64,000 nt of DNA from Pannonibacter sp051860505 (lineage in GTDB: Bacteria; Pseudomonadota; Alphaproteobacteria; Rhizobiales; Stappiaceae), in assembly GCF_051860505.1 (NCBI RefSeq), contig NZ_JBHYDX010000017.1, positions 1 to 64,000 of the forward strand, written 5' to 3'. Below are positions 25,891 to 34,656 of the stretch, in pieces. Numbering within the stretch: the stretch's first letter is position 1; each line of letters starts with the position of its first letter. The notes beneath the pieces are model-generated. The model made no database searches. It was not told the origin of the DNA and saw only the letters and a program-made list of their open reading frames with translations. A program made the position numbers and the translations under genes.

Positions 25891-26377
25891 TGGCGCCCGT
25901 TCCCGGCATTGCCCCGTTGCATCGGCGGCTTGTGCGAGGGCAGGAGGGGCAGGCTGCGCCTTTTCACCCGGAAAGACCGCCTGTCTTCCCAGATCCGGGC
26001 TTGCATTCGAAGTCCGGATGGGCAATGAGGCAATTGATTACGTCTGGTCTATGTTTGAGTCGCCTGTGCTGATGGTCCTTTGATTGCGCTTCTGGGCAAT
26101 TTACTCAATTGCATCTCCACAAATTCGACAAAATTAGAACAGACAGACAGTGATGACAGGCAATTCGCGATAACGAATTACTTTTTCGATGTTGTTCAGG
26201 GCTTGTCGACTGCGAAGCGCGCCTGTATAAACGCAAGAACGTTGTCCAAGCAGTAGAATCAAATTTTAGCAGTTGAGAGCTGCAAGCAAGACTTCAGCAT
26301 CTTACCAGCGGTAAGCGAAGTCAGAAGCTTCGATCCGACTTGCGAAATCGCCACAAGATATATGGAACGGGTGAGAC
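25891..26377. promoter_or_regulatory. Long AT-rich leader and promoter region of mucR
   Basis: No gene is seen. From about 26070 the DNA is clearly more AT-rich than its surroundings. A good sigma-70-type promoter is TTGTCG (26203-26208), a 17-base spacer and TATAAA (26226-26231), implying a 5' leader of about 140 bases. Within the leader is the perfect inverted repeat CTTACC-AGC-GGTAAG (26301-26315), then a GAAGCTTC palindrome. MucR proteins bind AT-rich DNA and usually repress their own gene, so these are candidate autoregulatory sites. Confidence 0.55.
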
Positions 26378-26794
26378 ATGACTGACAATCCGGTAGACGC
26401 CAACCTGATCGACCTGACCGCGGAAATCGTTTCTGCATACGTGAGCAACAACACGGTGGCTGCGACGGATCTGCCGGTTCTGATCAATGATATCTATAAT
26501 GCGCTGCAGCGCACCTCGGGCACCCAGGCCGAGCCGGAGCCGGAGCCGCTGAAGCCGGCCGTTCCGGTCAAGAAGTCGGTCATGCCGGACTACATCATCT
26601 GTCTCGAAGACGGGAAGAAGTTCAAGTCGCTGAAGCGTCACCTGCGCACGCACTACGACATGACCCCGGAAGAGTACCGCGAGAAGTGGGACCTGCCGAC
26701 CGATTACCCGATGGTTGCCCCGAACTACGCCGCTGCCCGCTCGGAACTGGCGAAGAAGATGGGTCTTGGCCAGCAGCGCAAGCGCGTCAAGTAA
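26378..26794 (+). CDS. mucR: MucR/Ros-family zinc-finger regulator
   Basis: A 138-residue H-NS-like global regulator. The N-terminal oligomerisation region (LIDLTAEIVSAYVSNN to about residue 55) is followed by a Glu/Pro linker and a Ros-type zinc finger: CLEDGKKFKSLKRHLRTHYDMTPEEYREKW. The second classical Cys is replaced by Asp (C-x2-D...H-x4-H), as in other rhizobial MucR proteins known to bind zinc through Cys-Asp-His-His or to work without it. It acts on AT-rich promoters, cell-surface polysaccharide, motility and cell-cycle genes in relatives. It is monocistronic with its own terminator. Confidence 0.95.
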   Translation: MTDNPVDANLIDLTAEIVSAYVSNNTVAATDLPVLINDIYNALQRTSGTQAEPEPEPLKPAVPVKKSVMPDYIICLEDGKKFKSLKRHLRTHYDMTPEEYREKWDLPTDYPMVAPNYAAARSELAKKMGLGQQRKRVK

Positions 26795-26849
26795 GGTCTG
26801 TTGCCGGCGAGGCTCGCCGGTGCGGCTTTCCACTCCGAATGCTCCCGTG

Positions 26850-27236
26850 TCAGCACGGGTCAGGACCGCCCCCGAAAACGGGGCGGTCTTTTTTGTTTGC
26901 CGTGGCAGACCCGTCGCCTGAACCGAACCGGACTTGCGGCGCAATGCTTTTGCCAGCGGGGCTCCTGCCGGGGGCAGCCCGGCTCCGGAAGGCCGCCGGA
27001 AGGGTGGCTTCCAGGGCCAGGAGGCGAGGCAGGCTTGCGGTCCAGTGGCCGCAGCCGTGACGCGCCCGCTCCTGCCGCACCATTTGCAGAAGACGCCAGA
27101 CCGCCGCGCGTGGCAGCGTGGCCCCCGGCCGCCAGTCCGAAGGCAGCAGCGCGTCCCGACCGAGCAGGCGGACAAGGCGATGCCGGGACAAGTCCAGTCC
27201 AGCGGCTTTGGTCAACCTGGTTCTGTGAATTTGCAT
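26850..27236 (-). CDS. Doubtful small basic protein, divergent from the DnaA-like gene
   Basis: An open frame of about 128 codons starts at 27236 (MQIHRTRLTKAAG). The first 75 residues look protein-like (basic helices with HRLVRLLGRDALLPSDWRPG and WRLLQMVRQERARHG). The last part runs through the mucR terminator hairpin, which argues against the full length. I recognise no family. It could be a real short gene with a ragged end, or simply an open frame in GC-rich DNA. Confidence 0.25.
   Translation of the reverse strand: MQIHRTRLTKAAGLDLSRHRLVRLLGRDALLPSDWRPGATLPRAAVWRLLQMVRQERARHGCGHWTASLPRLLALEATLPAAFRSRAAPGRSPAGKSIAPQVRFGSGDGSATANKKDRPVFGGGPDPC
26864..26895 (+). terminator. Intrinsic terminator of mucR
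   Basis: The stem GACCGCCCCCG / CGGGGCGGTC (one bulged C) has loop AAAA and is followed by TTTTTTG, about 70 bases after the mucR stop. Confidence 0.9.
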
Positions 27237-27389
27237 CCCGTTGTTCCCACGGCTTCCGCCTGTTCCGACCGGCGCGATCGGCTCAGTGTGCCTGAGGTCT
27301 GACCCACGGGGATAACTTGCCAGTACACGCCTGACTCTCTCTCTGGTTGATAGGAAACTTATCCCCCACCCCAAATTGCTCTCTTAGAA

Positions 27390-27409
27390 TGTAGGAAAAT
27401 AAGCCTACA
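27390..27409. promoter_or_regulatory. Inverted repeat upstream of the DnaA-domain gene
   Basis: The perfect dyad TGTAGG-AAAATAAG-CCTACA lies 27 bases before the start codon at 27437. A second weaker dyad (GATA...TATC, about 27350-27364) is just upstream. The dyad lies in an AT-rich block between GC-rich flanks and would suit an operator or an mRNA hairpin near the ribosome-binding site. Confidence 0.4.
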
Positions 27410-27436
27410 AATCGAAAGCAAAAGAGGGGAGATCTG

Positions 27437-27880
27437 ATGGAACATCATGTCTACAGTGAAATTCTCGAAGTATTCGGGACGGGTAGGTGCCGAGTTTCAA
27501 GGATCAGGGCGAATGAGAAGATCTCAAGAGGCATGAGATCCGCTGAAAACCTGGTGTCGGAATTCTTTGACATTCGCGTGGAAGACTTGATGCGGGAATC
27601 AAGGGGGCGGAAAAACGTTGCCTGTGCGCGCCAGGTCATGATGTACCTGGCGCATGTCACGTTCGGGCTGACGCTCGGCGAGGTGGGGCGCCTCTACAAC
27701 CGCGACCGATCCACGGTCGGATATGCCTGCCGTAAAATGGAGGATCTCAGGGACAACCCGTGTCACGACCGGATGCTGGAACAGTTCGAGCGCGCCATCC
27801 ACGACATGGCGGCACAAGATCGGATTGCCGCCGAGGAGCCCGACAGCTGCGGGTTGATGTCTGAAGGCGATGTCCGATGA
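27437..27880 (+). CDS. DnaA domain IV-like HTH protein
   Basis: A 147-residue protein consisting mostly of a DnaA C-terminal DNA-binding domain. The core is FFDIRVEDLMRESRGRKNVACARQVMMYLAHVTFGLTLGEVGRLYNRDRSTVGYACRKM, including the RDRSTV DnaA-box recognition segment. It lacks the AAA+ ATPase and domains I-II, so it cannot initiate replication by itself, but it could bind DnaA boxes. Hyphomicrobiales commonly encode it just ahead of a DUF6456 protein, as here (overlap of four bases, ATGA). A GGGGAG ribosome-binding site precedes the ATG. Confidence 0.9.
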   Translation: MEHHVYSEILEVFGTGRCRVSRIRANEKISRGMRSAENLVSEFFDIRVEDLMRESRGRKNVACARQVMMYLAHVTFGLTLGEVGRLYNRDRSTVGYACRKMEDLRDNPCHDRMLEQFERAIHDMAAQDRIAAEEPDSCGLMSEGDVR

Positions 27881-28650
27881 CCGCCCGCGGACTGTTGCGC
27901 CGACTGGCCCGGGGCGCACTGACACGGGCGGAGACTGCCAGCCTTTGCGGCACGGAAAACGGCGATGGGCGCAAGCTGGTGGCGGAACTGCTGGCTGCCG
28001 GGCTGGTTCGGCAGGAGGCCGGAACTATTCACCTCAGCGAAGAGGGCCGGATGCACTTGCGACGAATGCTCTCTGGCGGCGATGACAGCTTCCGTGGACA
28101 GCATCAGGAGCGGGCATCACAACCGGTGCCGCATAAGGGGAGGCCGGCACATGAGGACAAGGCAGGCCACGTGCTTGTTGACCTTGGCGAGAGCCCGCTT
28201 GCCTGGCTTGCCAGCCGCAGGGACGCCAGGGGACAGGCCCTGTTGAACCCGGGTCAGGTCGAGGCTGGCGAGCGGCTGCGGCAGGATTTTACTTTCGCCG
28301 GCATGATGCCGCAGCTGGCCGGGGGCTGGCGAACGGAGCGGATCAGCGGCGGTGCCAGCGCCGGCGCAGGAATTGACCTCAATGATCAGGTGATCGCCGC
28401 GCGCCAGCGCGTGGAGACGGCGCTGGCAGCAGTCGGGCCAGGATTGTCTCCCGTGCTTGTCGATGTCTGTTGCCTACTGAAAGGGCTGGAGACGGTCGAG
28501 CGGGAGCGCGGCTGGCCCGCCCGTTCGGCGAAAGTGGTTCTGGGCCTTGGCTTGACCTGCCTCGACGAGCACTACCGGCTTGGCCGGGGCCGGATCAGGC
28601 CGCCAGGGCCGTCGCCGCGTCGGAGCGGATCCGTTCGACCATCGACTTGA
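27877..28650 (+). CDS. DUF6456 protein
   Basis: A 257-residue protein with two parts. An N-terminal winged-helix-like region (about residues 1-65) precedes a C-terminal DUF6456 domain (about 105-240) with ESPLAWLASRRDARG, QVEAGERLRQDFTFAGMMPQL and the highly conserved LVDVCCLLKGLETVERERGWPARSAKVVL. Function is unknown. It overlaps the DnaA-like gene (ATGA), implying a shared pathway, probably DNA-binding regulation. Its last 56 bases overlap the convergent sufE gene; the final residues (PPGPSPRRSGSVRPST) are low-complexity and lie in that overlap. Confidence 0.88.
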   Translation: MTARGLLRRLARGALTRAETASLCGTENGDGRKLVAELLAAGLVRQEAGTIHLSEEGRMHLRRMLSGGDDSFRGQHQERASQPVPHKGRPAHEDKAGHVLVDLGESPLAWLASRRDARGQALLNPGQVEAGERLRQDFTFAGMMPQLAGGWRTERISGGASAGAGIDLNDQVIAARQRVETALAAVGPGLSPVLVDVCCLLKGLETVERERGWPARSAKVVLGLGLTCLDEHYRLGRGRIRPPGPSPRRSGSVRPST

Positions 28651-29023
28651 GGCCATTTGACCGCTGCGGGGTCAAGTGGTCCTGCAGGCCGATGCGGGCA
28701 AAAAGGGCGTCGACATCCGTTGCCAGGATCTCCTGCGCCGTCTTTCCGGAGAAGATCGCCAGCACGATGGCCACCAGGCCCTGGACGATGAGGGCGTCGC
28801 TGTCGCCCTGGTAGGTCAGCACCGGCTCGCCGGCGGCTGTGCGGGACACGTCGGTCACCAGCCAGACCTGCGACACGCAGCCGCGCACCTTGTAGGCGTC
28901 CGTGCGGCATTCGGCCGGGAAGGGCGGCAGGGCGCGGCCAAGGTCGATGACGTATTTGTAGCGGTCTTCCCAGTCATCGAGGAATTCGAAGCCATCGAGA
29001 ATGTCGGCAAGGGAAGTGGTCAT
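28595..29023 (-). CDS. sufE: SufE cysteine desulfuration protein
   Basis: A 142-residue sulfur-transfer protein that accepts persulfide from SufS for Fe-S cluster assembly. The active cysteine is Cys49 in VRGCVSQVWL. Other family blocks are FLDDWEDRYKYVIDLG, the SDALIVQGLVAIVLAIFSGKT helix and LTPQRSNGLKSMVERIR. The start at 29023 matches the family N-terminus. It is encoded away from any suf operon, as often in this order. The 3' end overlaps DUF6456 by 56 bases in convergent orientation. Confidence 0.95.
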   Translation of the reverse strand: MTTSLADILDGFEFLDDWEDRYKYVIDLGRALPPFPAECRTDAYKVRGCVSQVWLVTDVSRTAAGEPVLTYQGDSDALIVQGLVAIVLAIFSGKTAQEILATDVDALFARIGLQDHLTPQRSNGLKSMVERIRSDAATALAA

Positions 29024-29314
29024 GGAAAAGGCGCCCGGACGGAACTGAATGTCACGGAGATATAGCCCCATGCCCCGCAAGTGCAAGCCGTCGGAGGACC
29101 TGAGACCGGTCAAGAGAGACACCAGTGCGCAGCGGACAAAAAAAGACGCCGCAAGTGGAAAGGGCAGCTGCCCACTTGCGGCGTCGCGGAAAAGACCGCG
29201 GAGTGTTTCCGTCTCCCGAACCGGTCGCCAAGAGGGCGGGGCCAGTCCGGTCATGCGGGGCGCAAACCACCGCGTACGAGAAGCTTTAACGCAGTCGCAC
29301 GCGGTCAGCAGTGG

Positions 29315-29818
29315 TCAGACACGAGAGCCTGACCGGGGATTGGGCCGTGGCACCGGCCCAAAGGAGACCTCCGGAGTGGAGGGTGCGGTGACGGGAGCAG
29401 CGCTTGCAGCTCCCGGAACTGTTTCCGGCGCCGGCAGATGCCAGGCCGGAGCGGGATCGGCGGCGACCATCGGACCGTTGCCGCCGACCGAACCGGTGAA
29501 GACGGGCATCTCGGCACTCACGCTTGTCTGCGGAGCCGCCGGGTCCGACCCTTCAACCGACTTGTCGAGAAATTCATAGACGATGCGCGCCCCATCGCGA
29601 GCCTGGGCCCCGATGGCCACCAAGGCCTGGCCACCTGTCTCACAGGCCTGGGGATTGCGATTGCAGAAGCCGGTGAGGTCGGACACCGTCGCCTGAGCCG
29701 CCAGCACGGCGGACAAAGGATCGACGTCGATCCCGGTGGTGGTCTTCTGGCCGGTGCCGAAGGGGATCAGCACAAGGACCAGTGTGAGCCAGAAGGCTGT
29801 CCTGATCAGAAAAAACAT
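29315..29818 (-). CDS. DUF5330 protein (membrane-anchored)
   Basis: A 167-residue protein with one N-terminal membrane segment (MFFLIRTAFWLTLVLVLIP), which begins as the family does. A short conserved region, VSDLTGFCNRNPQACETG, contains two Cys that could form a disulfide outside the membrane. The C-terminus is rich in Pro and Ala. Function is unknown. The ATG at 29818 is divergent from the divJ-like gene with about 325 bases between. Confidence 0.85.
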   Translation of the reverse strand: MFFLIRTAFWLTLVLVLIPFGTGQKTTTGIDVDPLSAVLAAQATVSDLTGFCNRNPQACETGGQALVAIGAQARDGARIVYEFLDKSVEGSDPAAPQTSVSAEMPVFTGSVGGNGPMVAADPAPAWHLPAPETVPGAASAAPVTAPSTPEVSFGPVPRPNPRSGSRV

Positions 29819-30143
29819 GACGCTACCCTGTCGAGTTCCTGAGATCCGCCGTGCTCCATGCCAGGGCCAGCGGTTTTCTTATGCCGTCACATTAGCAGCG
29901 ACGTCCAAAGGGCAGGTTCAGATCCCCCCCGCGTTTTTCATCAAATACGCAGATGACTTGAGGAAAATGCAGAGCAAAATTGATTCAAATTTGAGCAAGT
30001 CCAGTGCAAGTCCCTGGGCCAGAACCGCTTTTTCGGGAAAGAGATTTGCACGATGTGAACCGGCTTTCAGCGTTCCTTAAGCGGTCTGCGCAAAACTGTC
30101 CGTGGAACAGAATCCGGCTTCCGTTGGATCCTAGCCAGTCAGA
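29819..30143. other. Intergenic region between DUF5330 and divJ-like genes
   Basis: No gene is seen. The middle is AT-rich and contains the palindrome TCAAATTTGA (29985-29994). The region must hold two divergent promoters, but no convincing -35/-10 pair or CtrA box (TTAA-N7-TTAA) was found near the divJ-like start. Confidence 0.4.
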
Positions 30144-31916
30144 GTGAGTGTGTTGCGTAGCGTGTCCAGAGTTCTACAGGTGTTTGGCCATACAATCAGC
30201 CGCTTCATCGAGGGCCTGGTGCACCCGTCGGCCGCCTCGGATCGGCTGCGTGCGCCGCGCCATGCCACTTTCATCACTGCCAGTCTTGGAGCAGGATCAG
30301 CGGCACTGATCCTGCTGCCGCTGCACCTGGCGCTGGCCGGTCCGGCGTCACTGCCGCTGACCCTGGCTCTGGCCTGGGCGCTGGCGCAGTGGCCACTGGT
30401 GCTGTTCCTGTCGCGCACCGGATATCTGACCCTGGCGCAGGCTGCTTCCGCCGCGCTGTTCGCCCTTTTCATCGGCGCGATCTGCGCTCTGACCGGTGGT
30501 GTCGCCTCCTTTGCTCTGCTGTGGTTGCTGCTGGCCCCTGTCGAGGCCGCCCTGTCGGGCGACCGGCGTGCGGTACTCTGGGTGACGGCGCTGTGCGTGG
30601 TCGAGGCCGCGCTGCTGACGGCCATGGCCCCTGGCGCGCCCGTTCTTGCCCTGGCGATTGACCCGCGTGCGGCACTGGCCGTGTCCGCCGGCGGGGGACT
30701 TGCCTACGCGGCCATGCTCGCCTTGCGGTTTGCTCTTGACCAGCGGCGCAGCGATGCGCTGGCCGTGGACCGGGAACATGACCTGCGTCTCGTCTGCGAT
30801 ACACTGGGCGATCTCGTCCTGCGCCTGGGCGAAGGCGGGGATGTGGAAACGCTGACCGGCCCGGCCGACGTCGTTTCGGGCGTGCCGGCGCGCCAATTGC
30901 AGCGCAAGGGCTTGTTCCAGCGCCTGCATGTGGCTGATCGGCCGGCCTATCTGAAGACGGTCTCCGATGCTGAACGCGGGCTGGAACCGCCGCGCCTCGA
31001 CGTGCGCCTGCGCACAGGCGCAACGCAGCCTGGCGAGGCTGGCCTTGCCGACTATCGCTGGATTGACCTGACGTGCCGCCGGCTGCCGGATGGTGCTGTG
31101 GTTGCCGTCCTGCGCGATGCAACACAGCGCAAGGCCGAGGACGAGCGGGCCCTGAACGCCCAAAATGCCGCAGAGGCGCAGAGCGTGGCCAAGACGCGGA
31201 TGCTGGCGGCCGTCAGCCATGAAATGCGGACACCGCTCAATGCCATCATCGGGTTCTCAGACCTGCTGCGCGCCAGTCCGGCGATGCTGGCCGACGAGCA
31301 GCGCAAGCGGGAATATGTCGAGCTGATCCACGAATCAGGCACGCATCTGCTGGAGGTCGTGGAAGGGTTGCTGGACGTATCGCGGCTTGAGAGCGGCAGG
31401 ATGGACCTCAGCATCGAGCCCTTTGACCTGCGCGCCTGCCTTGAAAGTTGCCGCCATATGCTGTCGGGCGAGGCCGCAGCAAGGCGCATCAGCATCCGCA
31501 TGGACCTGTGCGACGGCATCCAGGCTTTTCCGGCTGACCGGCGCGCCTGCCGCCAGATCGTGCTCAACCTGCTGTCCAATGCCGTAAAGTACAGCGCCGA
31601 GGGCGGCGAGGTGGTGCTTGGCGCCAGGCTCAATGACGACGCGGTGGACCTGTATGTCTGTGACAGCGGCCTTGGCATGGATGACGAGGCGCTTGCCCGT
31701 ATCGGCGAGCCGTATTTCCGCGCTGCACCGCTGGCAGCTGCGGGAACCGGGCTCGGATTGTCCATGGTGAAAGCCCTGACCGAACTGCATGGCGGCACGC
31801 TGCAGATCGAGAGCCGCAAGGGCTTCGGGACCCGGGTCTGCGTGCGCCTTCCACTGGCAGGCCACGGGAAGCCAGATCTTGCAGAGGTTGACGCCCCTCT
31901 GAAAACCGTCGCCTGA
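30144..31916 (+). CDS. divJ: Sensor histidine kinase, DivJ-like
   Basis: A 590-residue membrane kinase. A block of about six to seven hydrophobic helices spans roughly residues 44-210, followed by a PAS-like region (220-330). The HisKA domain has phospho-accepting His359 (AVSHEMRTPLNAIIGFSDLL). The ATPase domain has N (IVLNLLSNAVKYS), G1 (CDSGLGMDDE) and G2 (GTGLGLSMV) boxes. Length and topology match DivJ, the kinase that phosphorylates DivK and PleD/CtrA pathway proteins at the cell pole. The following genes also fit a rhizobial divJ neighbourhood. A related PAS kinase (for example PdhS/PleC group) is the alternative. It starts at GTG. Confidence 0.72.
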   Translation: MSVLRSVSRVLQVFGHTISRFIEGLVHPSAASDRLRAPRHATFITASLGAGSAALILLPLHLALAGPASLPLTLALAWALAQWPLVLFLSRTGYLTLAQAASAALFALFIGAICALTGGVASFALLWLLLAPVEAALSGDRRAVLWVTALCVVEAALLTAMAPGAPVLALAIDPRAALAVSAGGGLAYAAMLALRFALDQRRSDALAVDREHDLRLVCDTLGDLVLRLGEGGDVETLTGPADVVSGVPARQLQRKGLFQRLHVADRPAYLKTVSDAERGLEPPRLDVRLRTGATQPGEAGLADYRWIDLTCRRLPDGAVVAVLRDATQRKAEDERALNAQNAAEAQSVAKTRMLAAVSHEMRTPLNAIIGFSDLLRASPAMLADEQRKREYVELIHESGTHLLEVVEGLLDVSRLESGRMDLSIEPFDLRACLESCRHMLSGEAAARRISIRMDLCDGIQAFPADRRACRQIVLNLLSNAVKYSAEGGEVVLGARLNDDAVDLYVCDSGLGMDDEALARIGEPYFRAAPLAAAGTGLGLSMVKALTELHGGTLQIESRKGFGTRVCVRLPLAGHGKPDLAEVDAPLKTVA

Positions 31917-31929
31917 CACGGGAGCAGAC

Positions 31930-32805
31930 ATGGCCCGCCGGAAAGACGACTTCGATGAGCTTGAGGAACGCGAAGGCCTGATTGCCCGGGCCGGACAGGC
32001 GGCGCTGGACAATCCGTTGGCAGCGGGCGGTTCCGTTGTCATGGCGCTGACCGGATGCCTGATCATCGCCAATGCGATCAGCCTGCAGCCGCAACGCCAT
32101 CCAGCACCGCTGTTCGTGTCGCGGGACCAGAAGGTCGATGTACAGGCGGGCGAAGAGCGCAGTGTCATTGCCCAGCCCATCTCGACGCTTATCCTCGATA
32201 TCCAGACCGAACTGCGCCGCCTCGGTCTTTATGAGGGTCTGCTGGACGGGTTGATCGGTCCGGCAACCGAGCGCTCGATCCGCCGTTACGAGATCCTGAC
32301 GGGCCAGCCGGAGACCGGGCACCCGACCAGCGCGCTGCTGGCGCGCCTGCTCATGGAGACGGACGACATGGCCGCTGCCGCACAGGCCATGACCGGCGGC
32401 GGCGCTCCACAGTCTGTCTCTTCGGTGATTGTCCCGGTACCCCGACCCTCACCCTTTGCCCGACCGGCACGAGCACCTGACGTGCAAGCGCCGCAAGTGG
32501 TTCCCGCAGCGCCCCCCTTCACCCCAGCGCCGCAGGTGACGGCAGAGGCGACGCCCGTGCCGCCGGGCACGGTCGGCGACCTGTCCGGATCGCTCGACAT
32601 GGAAGCGCGCCGGTTGGGCCGGGTGCAAGCTCTCCTAGCGGAACTTGGCTATGGGCCCTTGCGCGCCGATGGGGTGATGAGCCAGAACACGGTCAACGCG
32701 ATTCAGCGGTTCGAACTGGACCGGGGGATGGCGATCACAGGGCAGGTGTCACCCGCCCTGATCCGTCAGCTCGAAGATTTCACCGGTATTCCTTTCGAAG
32801 GCTGA
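31930..32805 (+). CDS. Membrane-anchored peptidoglycan-binding protein
   Basis: A 291-residue protein with a charged cytosolic N-terminus, one membrane helix (about residues 33-52) and two PG_binding_1 modules: one near 85-130 (LGLYEGLLDGLIGPATERSIRRYE), one near 228-285 (LGYGPLRADGVMSQNTVNAIQRFE). A Pro-rich linker connects them. No hydrolase domain is present, so it is likely a structural or recruiting factor at the cell wall. It starts 13 bases after the divJ-like gene, so it is in the same operon and probably polar or division related. Confidence 0.88.
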   Translation: MARRKDDFDELEEREGLIARAGQAALDNPLAAGGSVVMALTGCLIIANAISLQPQRHPAPLFVSRDQKVDVQAGEERSVIAQPISTLILDIQTELRRLGLYEGLLDGLIGPATERSIRRYEILTGQPETGHPTSALLARLLMETDDMAAAAQAMTGGGAPQSVSSVIVPVPRPSPFARPARAPDVQAPQVVPAAPPFTPAPQVTAEATPVPPGTVGDLSGSLDMEARRLGRVQALLAELGYGPLRADGVMSQNTVNAIQRFELDRGMAITGQVSPALIRQLEDFTGIPFEG

Positions 32806-32940
32806 GGACGGCCGGCGAGAGGCTCGTTCATTCACCGGCGGCCTGACGGGTGCCCGCTTCGTTGCCTCGTGACGGGGTGATCCGTTTCCGGACGGTCAAG
32901 CATGTGCGATTGACCGTCAGTTGCTCCAGGGAGCCGGCCC

Positions 32941-33285
32941 TTGCCGAGACTGACCAGCCGATTTTACGTGAGCGCGCTCATCCGCCGGGTGACCGGGGAG
33001 GGGGCATTTGCCGCAATCTCCCGCAAAGGAGCGGAGGAAGCAGGCGCGATCTTCGTGCTGGTGGATCGTCTGGATGGAACTGTCGACCTCTTTGGCCCCG
33101 CGCCGCAGGCGATTTTCGAATCCACACCTGATGGCCGCCTGTTCGAGCCCCTGATCAAGGCAGGCAGCCGCGAGGAGGCAAATCAGCGGCTCGAGCGTGA
33201 AAAGCGGATGGATCCGGATTTCTGGGTGGTCGAGATCGACAGCCGCGATGGCACGGCGGCCTTGCCGCTGATCCCTGAAAGCTGA
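32941..33285 (+). CDS. DUF1491 protein
   Basis: A 114-residue cytosolic protein starting with TTG. The family pattern is LTSRFYVSALIRRV, GAIFVLVDRLDGTVDLFGPAPQ and the C-terminal RMDPDFWVVEIDSRDG. Function is unknown. It lies 135 bases downstream of the peptidoglycan-binding gene on the same strand. No GGAG-like site is ideal for the TTG (GGGAGCC is about 10 bases upstream), but the N-terminal conservation supports it. Confidence 0.9.
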   Translation: MPRLTSRFYVSALIRRVTGEGAFAAISRKGAEEAGAIFVLVDRLDGTVDLFGPAPQAIFESTPDGRLFEPLIKAGSREEANQRLEREKRMDPDFWVVEIDSRDGTAALPLIPES

Positions 33286-33309
33286 GGGAGACAGGCGAAG
33301 GGACGCCTG

Positions 33310-34473
33310 TCAGGACGAGGCCAGGCGCTTGTCCGAAAGGCCGTCCAGCGGCAGATGTGAGGCGTCGGATCCACGCAGGCCGGCAGCAAGCCCGGATTGT
33401 GCCCCCGGACGCAGACCGGCGACAGGAGCGGACGTGGATGCCGCCGCCCGCTGCTGGCCCGGTTCCGTTCCCGAATGCTGACGCCAGGTTGACACCAGCA
33501 ACTGGGCAGCGGCCAGCGACAATGTTTCGTAAAGGCGAAGCGCAGCCCGCAAGCCCTCCAGTGACAGGTTGTTTCCCGTCAGGCGAACCAGGATCGAGGA
33601 GGCATCGGCTTCGGCCATGCCGAGGGCCTTCAGCGCAACCATCAGGCTTTCCCCGCTCATGTCACAGACGATTGCGAGGCAGAAGTCGCCGTCGAGGCCG
33701 AGCAACTGTGCCAACTCGGTTGCAAAGGCCTCGTGACCGGCGCCAAGGGCAACTTCAATGAGCCGCTTGAGCAATTGGGGCTTGAGTGTCGGTCGGGCCG
33801 GCCGGGCGAGCGGCTGGCGGGCCTTTTCGGCCAAGGCGCGAAGGCCGGCGGTGGCCAGGGCGCGCTGGCGGTTGACCGGATCCAGCGTCGGAAAGTTGGC
33901 CATCAGCAGGTCGCTGGGCAGGGCATTGCGCTCGGCCAGCAAGGGGCCAAGGCGATCCATCACCGCCGGGCGGCCGCACAGGATATCGAGGCAGGCATCC
34001 GGCAGGTTGCCATCCGGCAGGTCGGACAGGGCCAGCAACGTGTCGGGTTCGGCTTCGGCGGCCAGGATCACCAGCGTCGCCTCGTCCAGATCCTGGCGCC
34101 GCAGCAGGGCGCGTCGAAGGCTTTCCGGACCGCGCCGGGCAATCCGGGCAAGGACATCGGGCGCAATGGCAGCGCCATGCAGGATCACCGGATAGGCGAC
34201 AAGGGCATCCTCGTCATCGGCAAAGCGCGTCAACACGTCCGCCGGCGCCTGGGGAGCGCGGGCAACCAGGCAGGCGACACGGCGGCGGTCGGCAAGCGAG
34301 GTGGCGTCGTAGAGATTGAGGGCAAGTTCGGCGAAAGCCCTGACTTCGGCCCGATCATGCCGTTCGCGCGCGCAAAAGAGCTCTGCCGCTGCCAGAAGCA
34401 GGCGGTCCTTGCGGATGATCTCAGGATCAAGCGCTGGCCTGTCCAGGCCTTTAACGAACGGGACTGGGGACAT
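33310..34473 (-). CDS. DUF2336 helical-repeat protein
   Basis: A 387-residue, all-helical cytosolic protein. The DUF2336 region begins near residue 35 and contains HEAT-like helical pairs (APADVLTRFADDEDALVAYPVILHGAAIAPDVLARIARRG). The central QPLARPARPTLKPQLLKRLIEVALGAGHEAFATELAQLLGLD segment marks the second half of the domain. Function is unknown. The C-terminal 60 residues are low-complexity. It is convergent with DUF1491 and divergent from the small gene at 34657, with a CtrA-like box in between. Confidence 0.88.
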   Translation of the reverse strand: MSPVPFVKGLDRPALDPEIIRKDRLLLAAAELFCARERHDRAEVRAFAELALNLYDATSLADRRRVACLVARAPQAPADVLTRFADDEDALVAYPVILHGAAIAPDVLARIARRGPESLRRALLRRQDLDEATLVILAAEAEPDTLLALSDLPDGNLPDACLDILCGRPAVMDRLGPLLAERNALPSDLLMANFPTLDPVNRQRALATAGLRALAEKARQPLARPARPTLKPQLLKRLIEVALGAGHEAFATELAQLLGLDGDFCLAIVCDMSGESLMVALKALGMAEADASSILVRLTGNNLSLEGLRAALRLYETLSLAAAQLLVSTWRQHSGTEPGQQRAAASTSAPVAGLRPGAQSGLAAGLRGSDASHLPLDGLSDKRLASS

Positions 34474-34545
34474 GGATACGCGTCAACACAGCCTGATGTA
34501 CAAGACGGACCAACGGATCCGTCGCTTAAACTTAGACGTAAACCG

Positions 34546-34560
34546 TTAGCAGGCTGTTAA
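34546..34560. promoter_or_regulatory. CtrA-like binding site
   Basis: TTAG-N7-TTAA (34546-34560) matches the CtrA consensus TTAA-N7-TTAA at seven of eight fixed positions with exact spacing. It is about 70 bases from the DUF2336 start and about 97-110 bases from the small gene to the right. CtrA is the master cell-cycle regulator controlled by DivJ in this order, and a DivJ-like gene lies 3 kb away. Confidence 0.45.
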
Positions 34561-34656
34561 CCCTGACGGGGCGTAACTCGAAGTTACCGACAGGCAAGAC
34601 AGCTGTGGGGCGAACGGCCCGGGTGACATCGGGCCGCAGACATGGCGGAGACGAAG

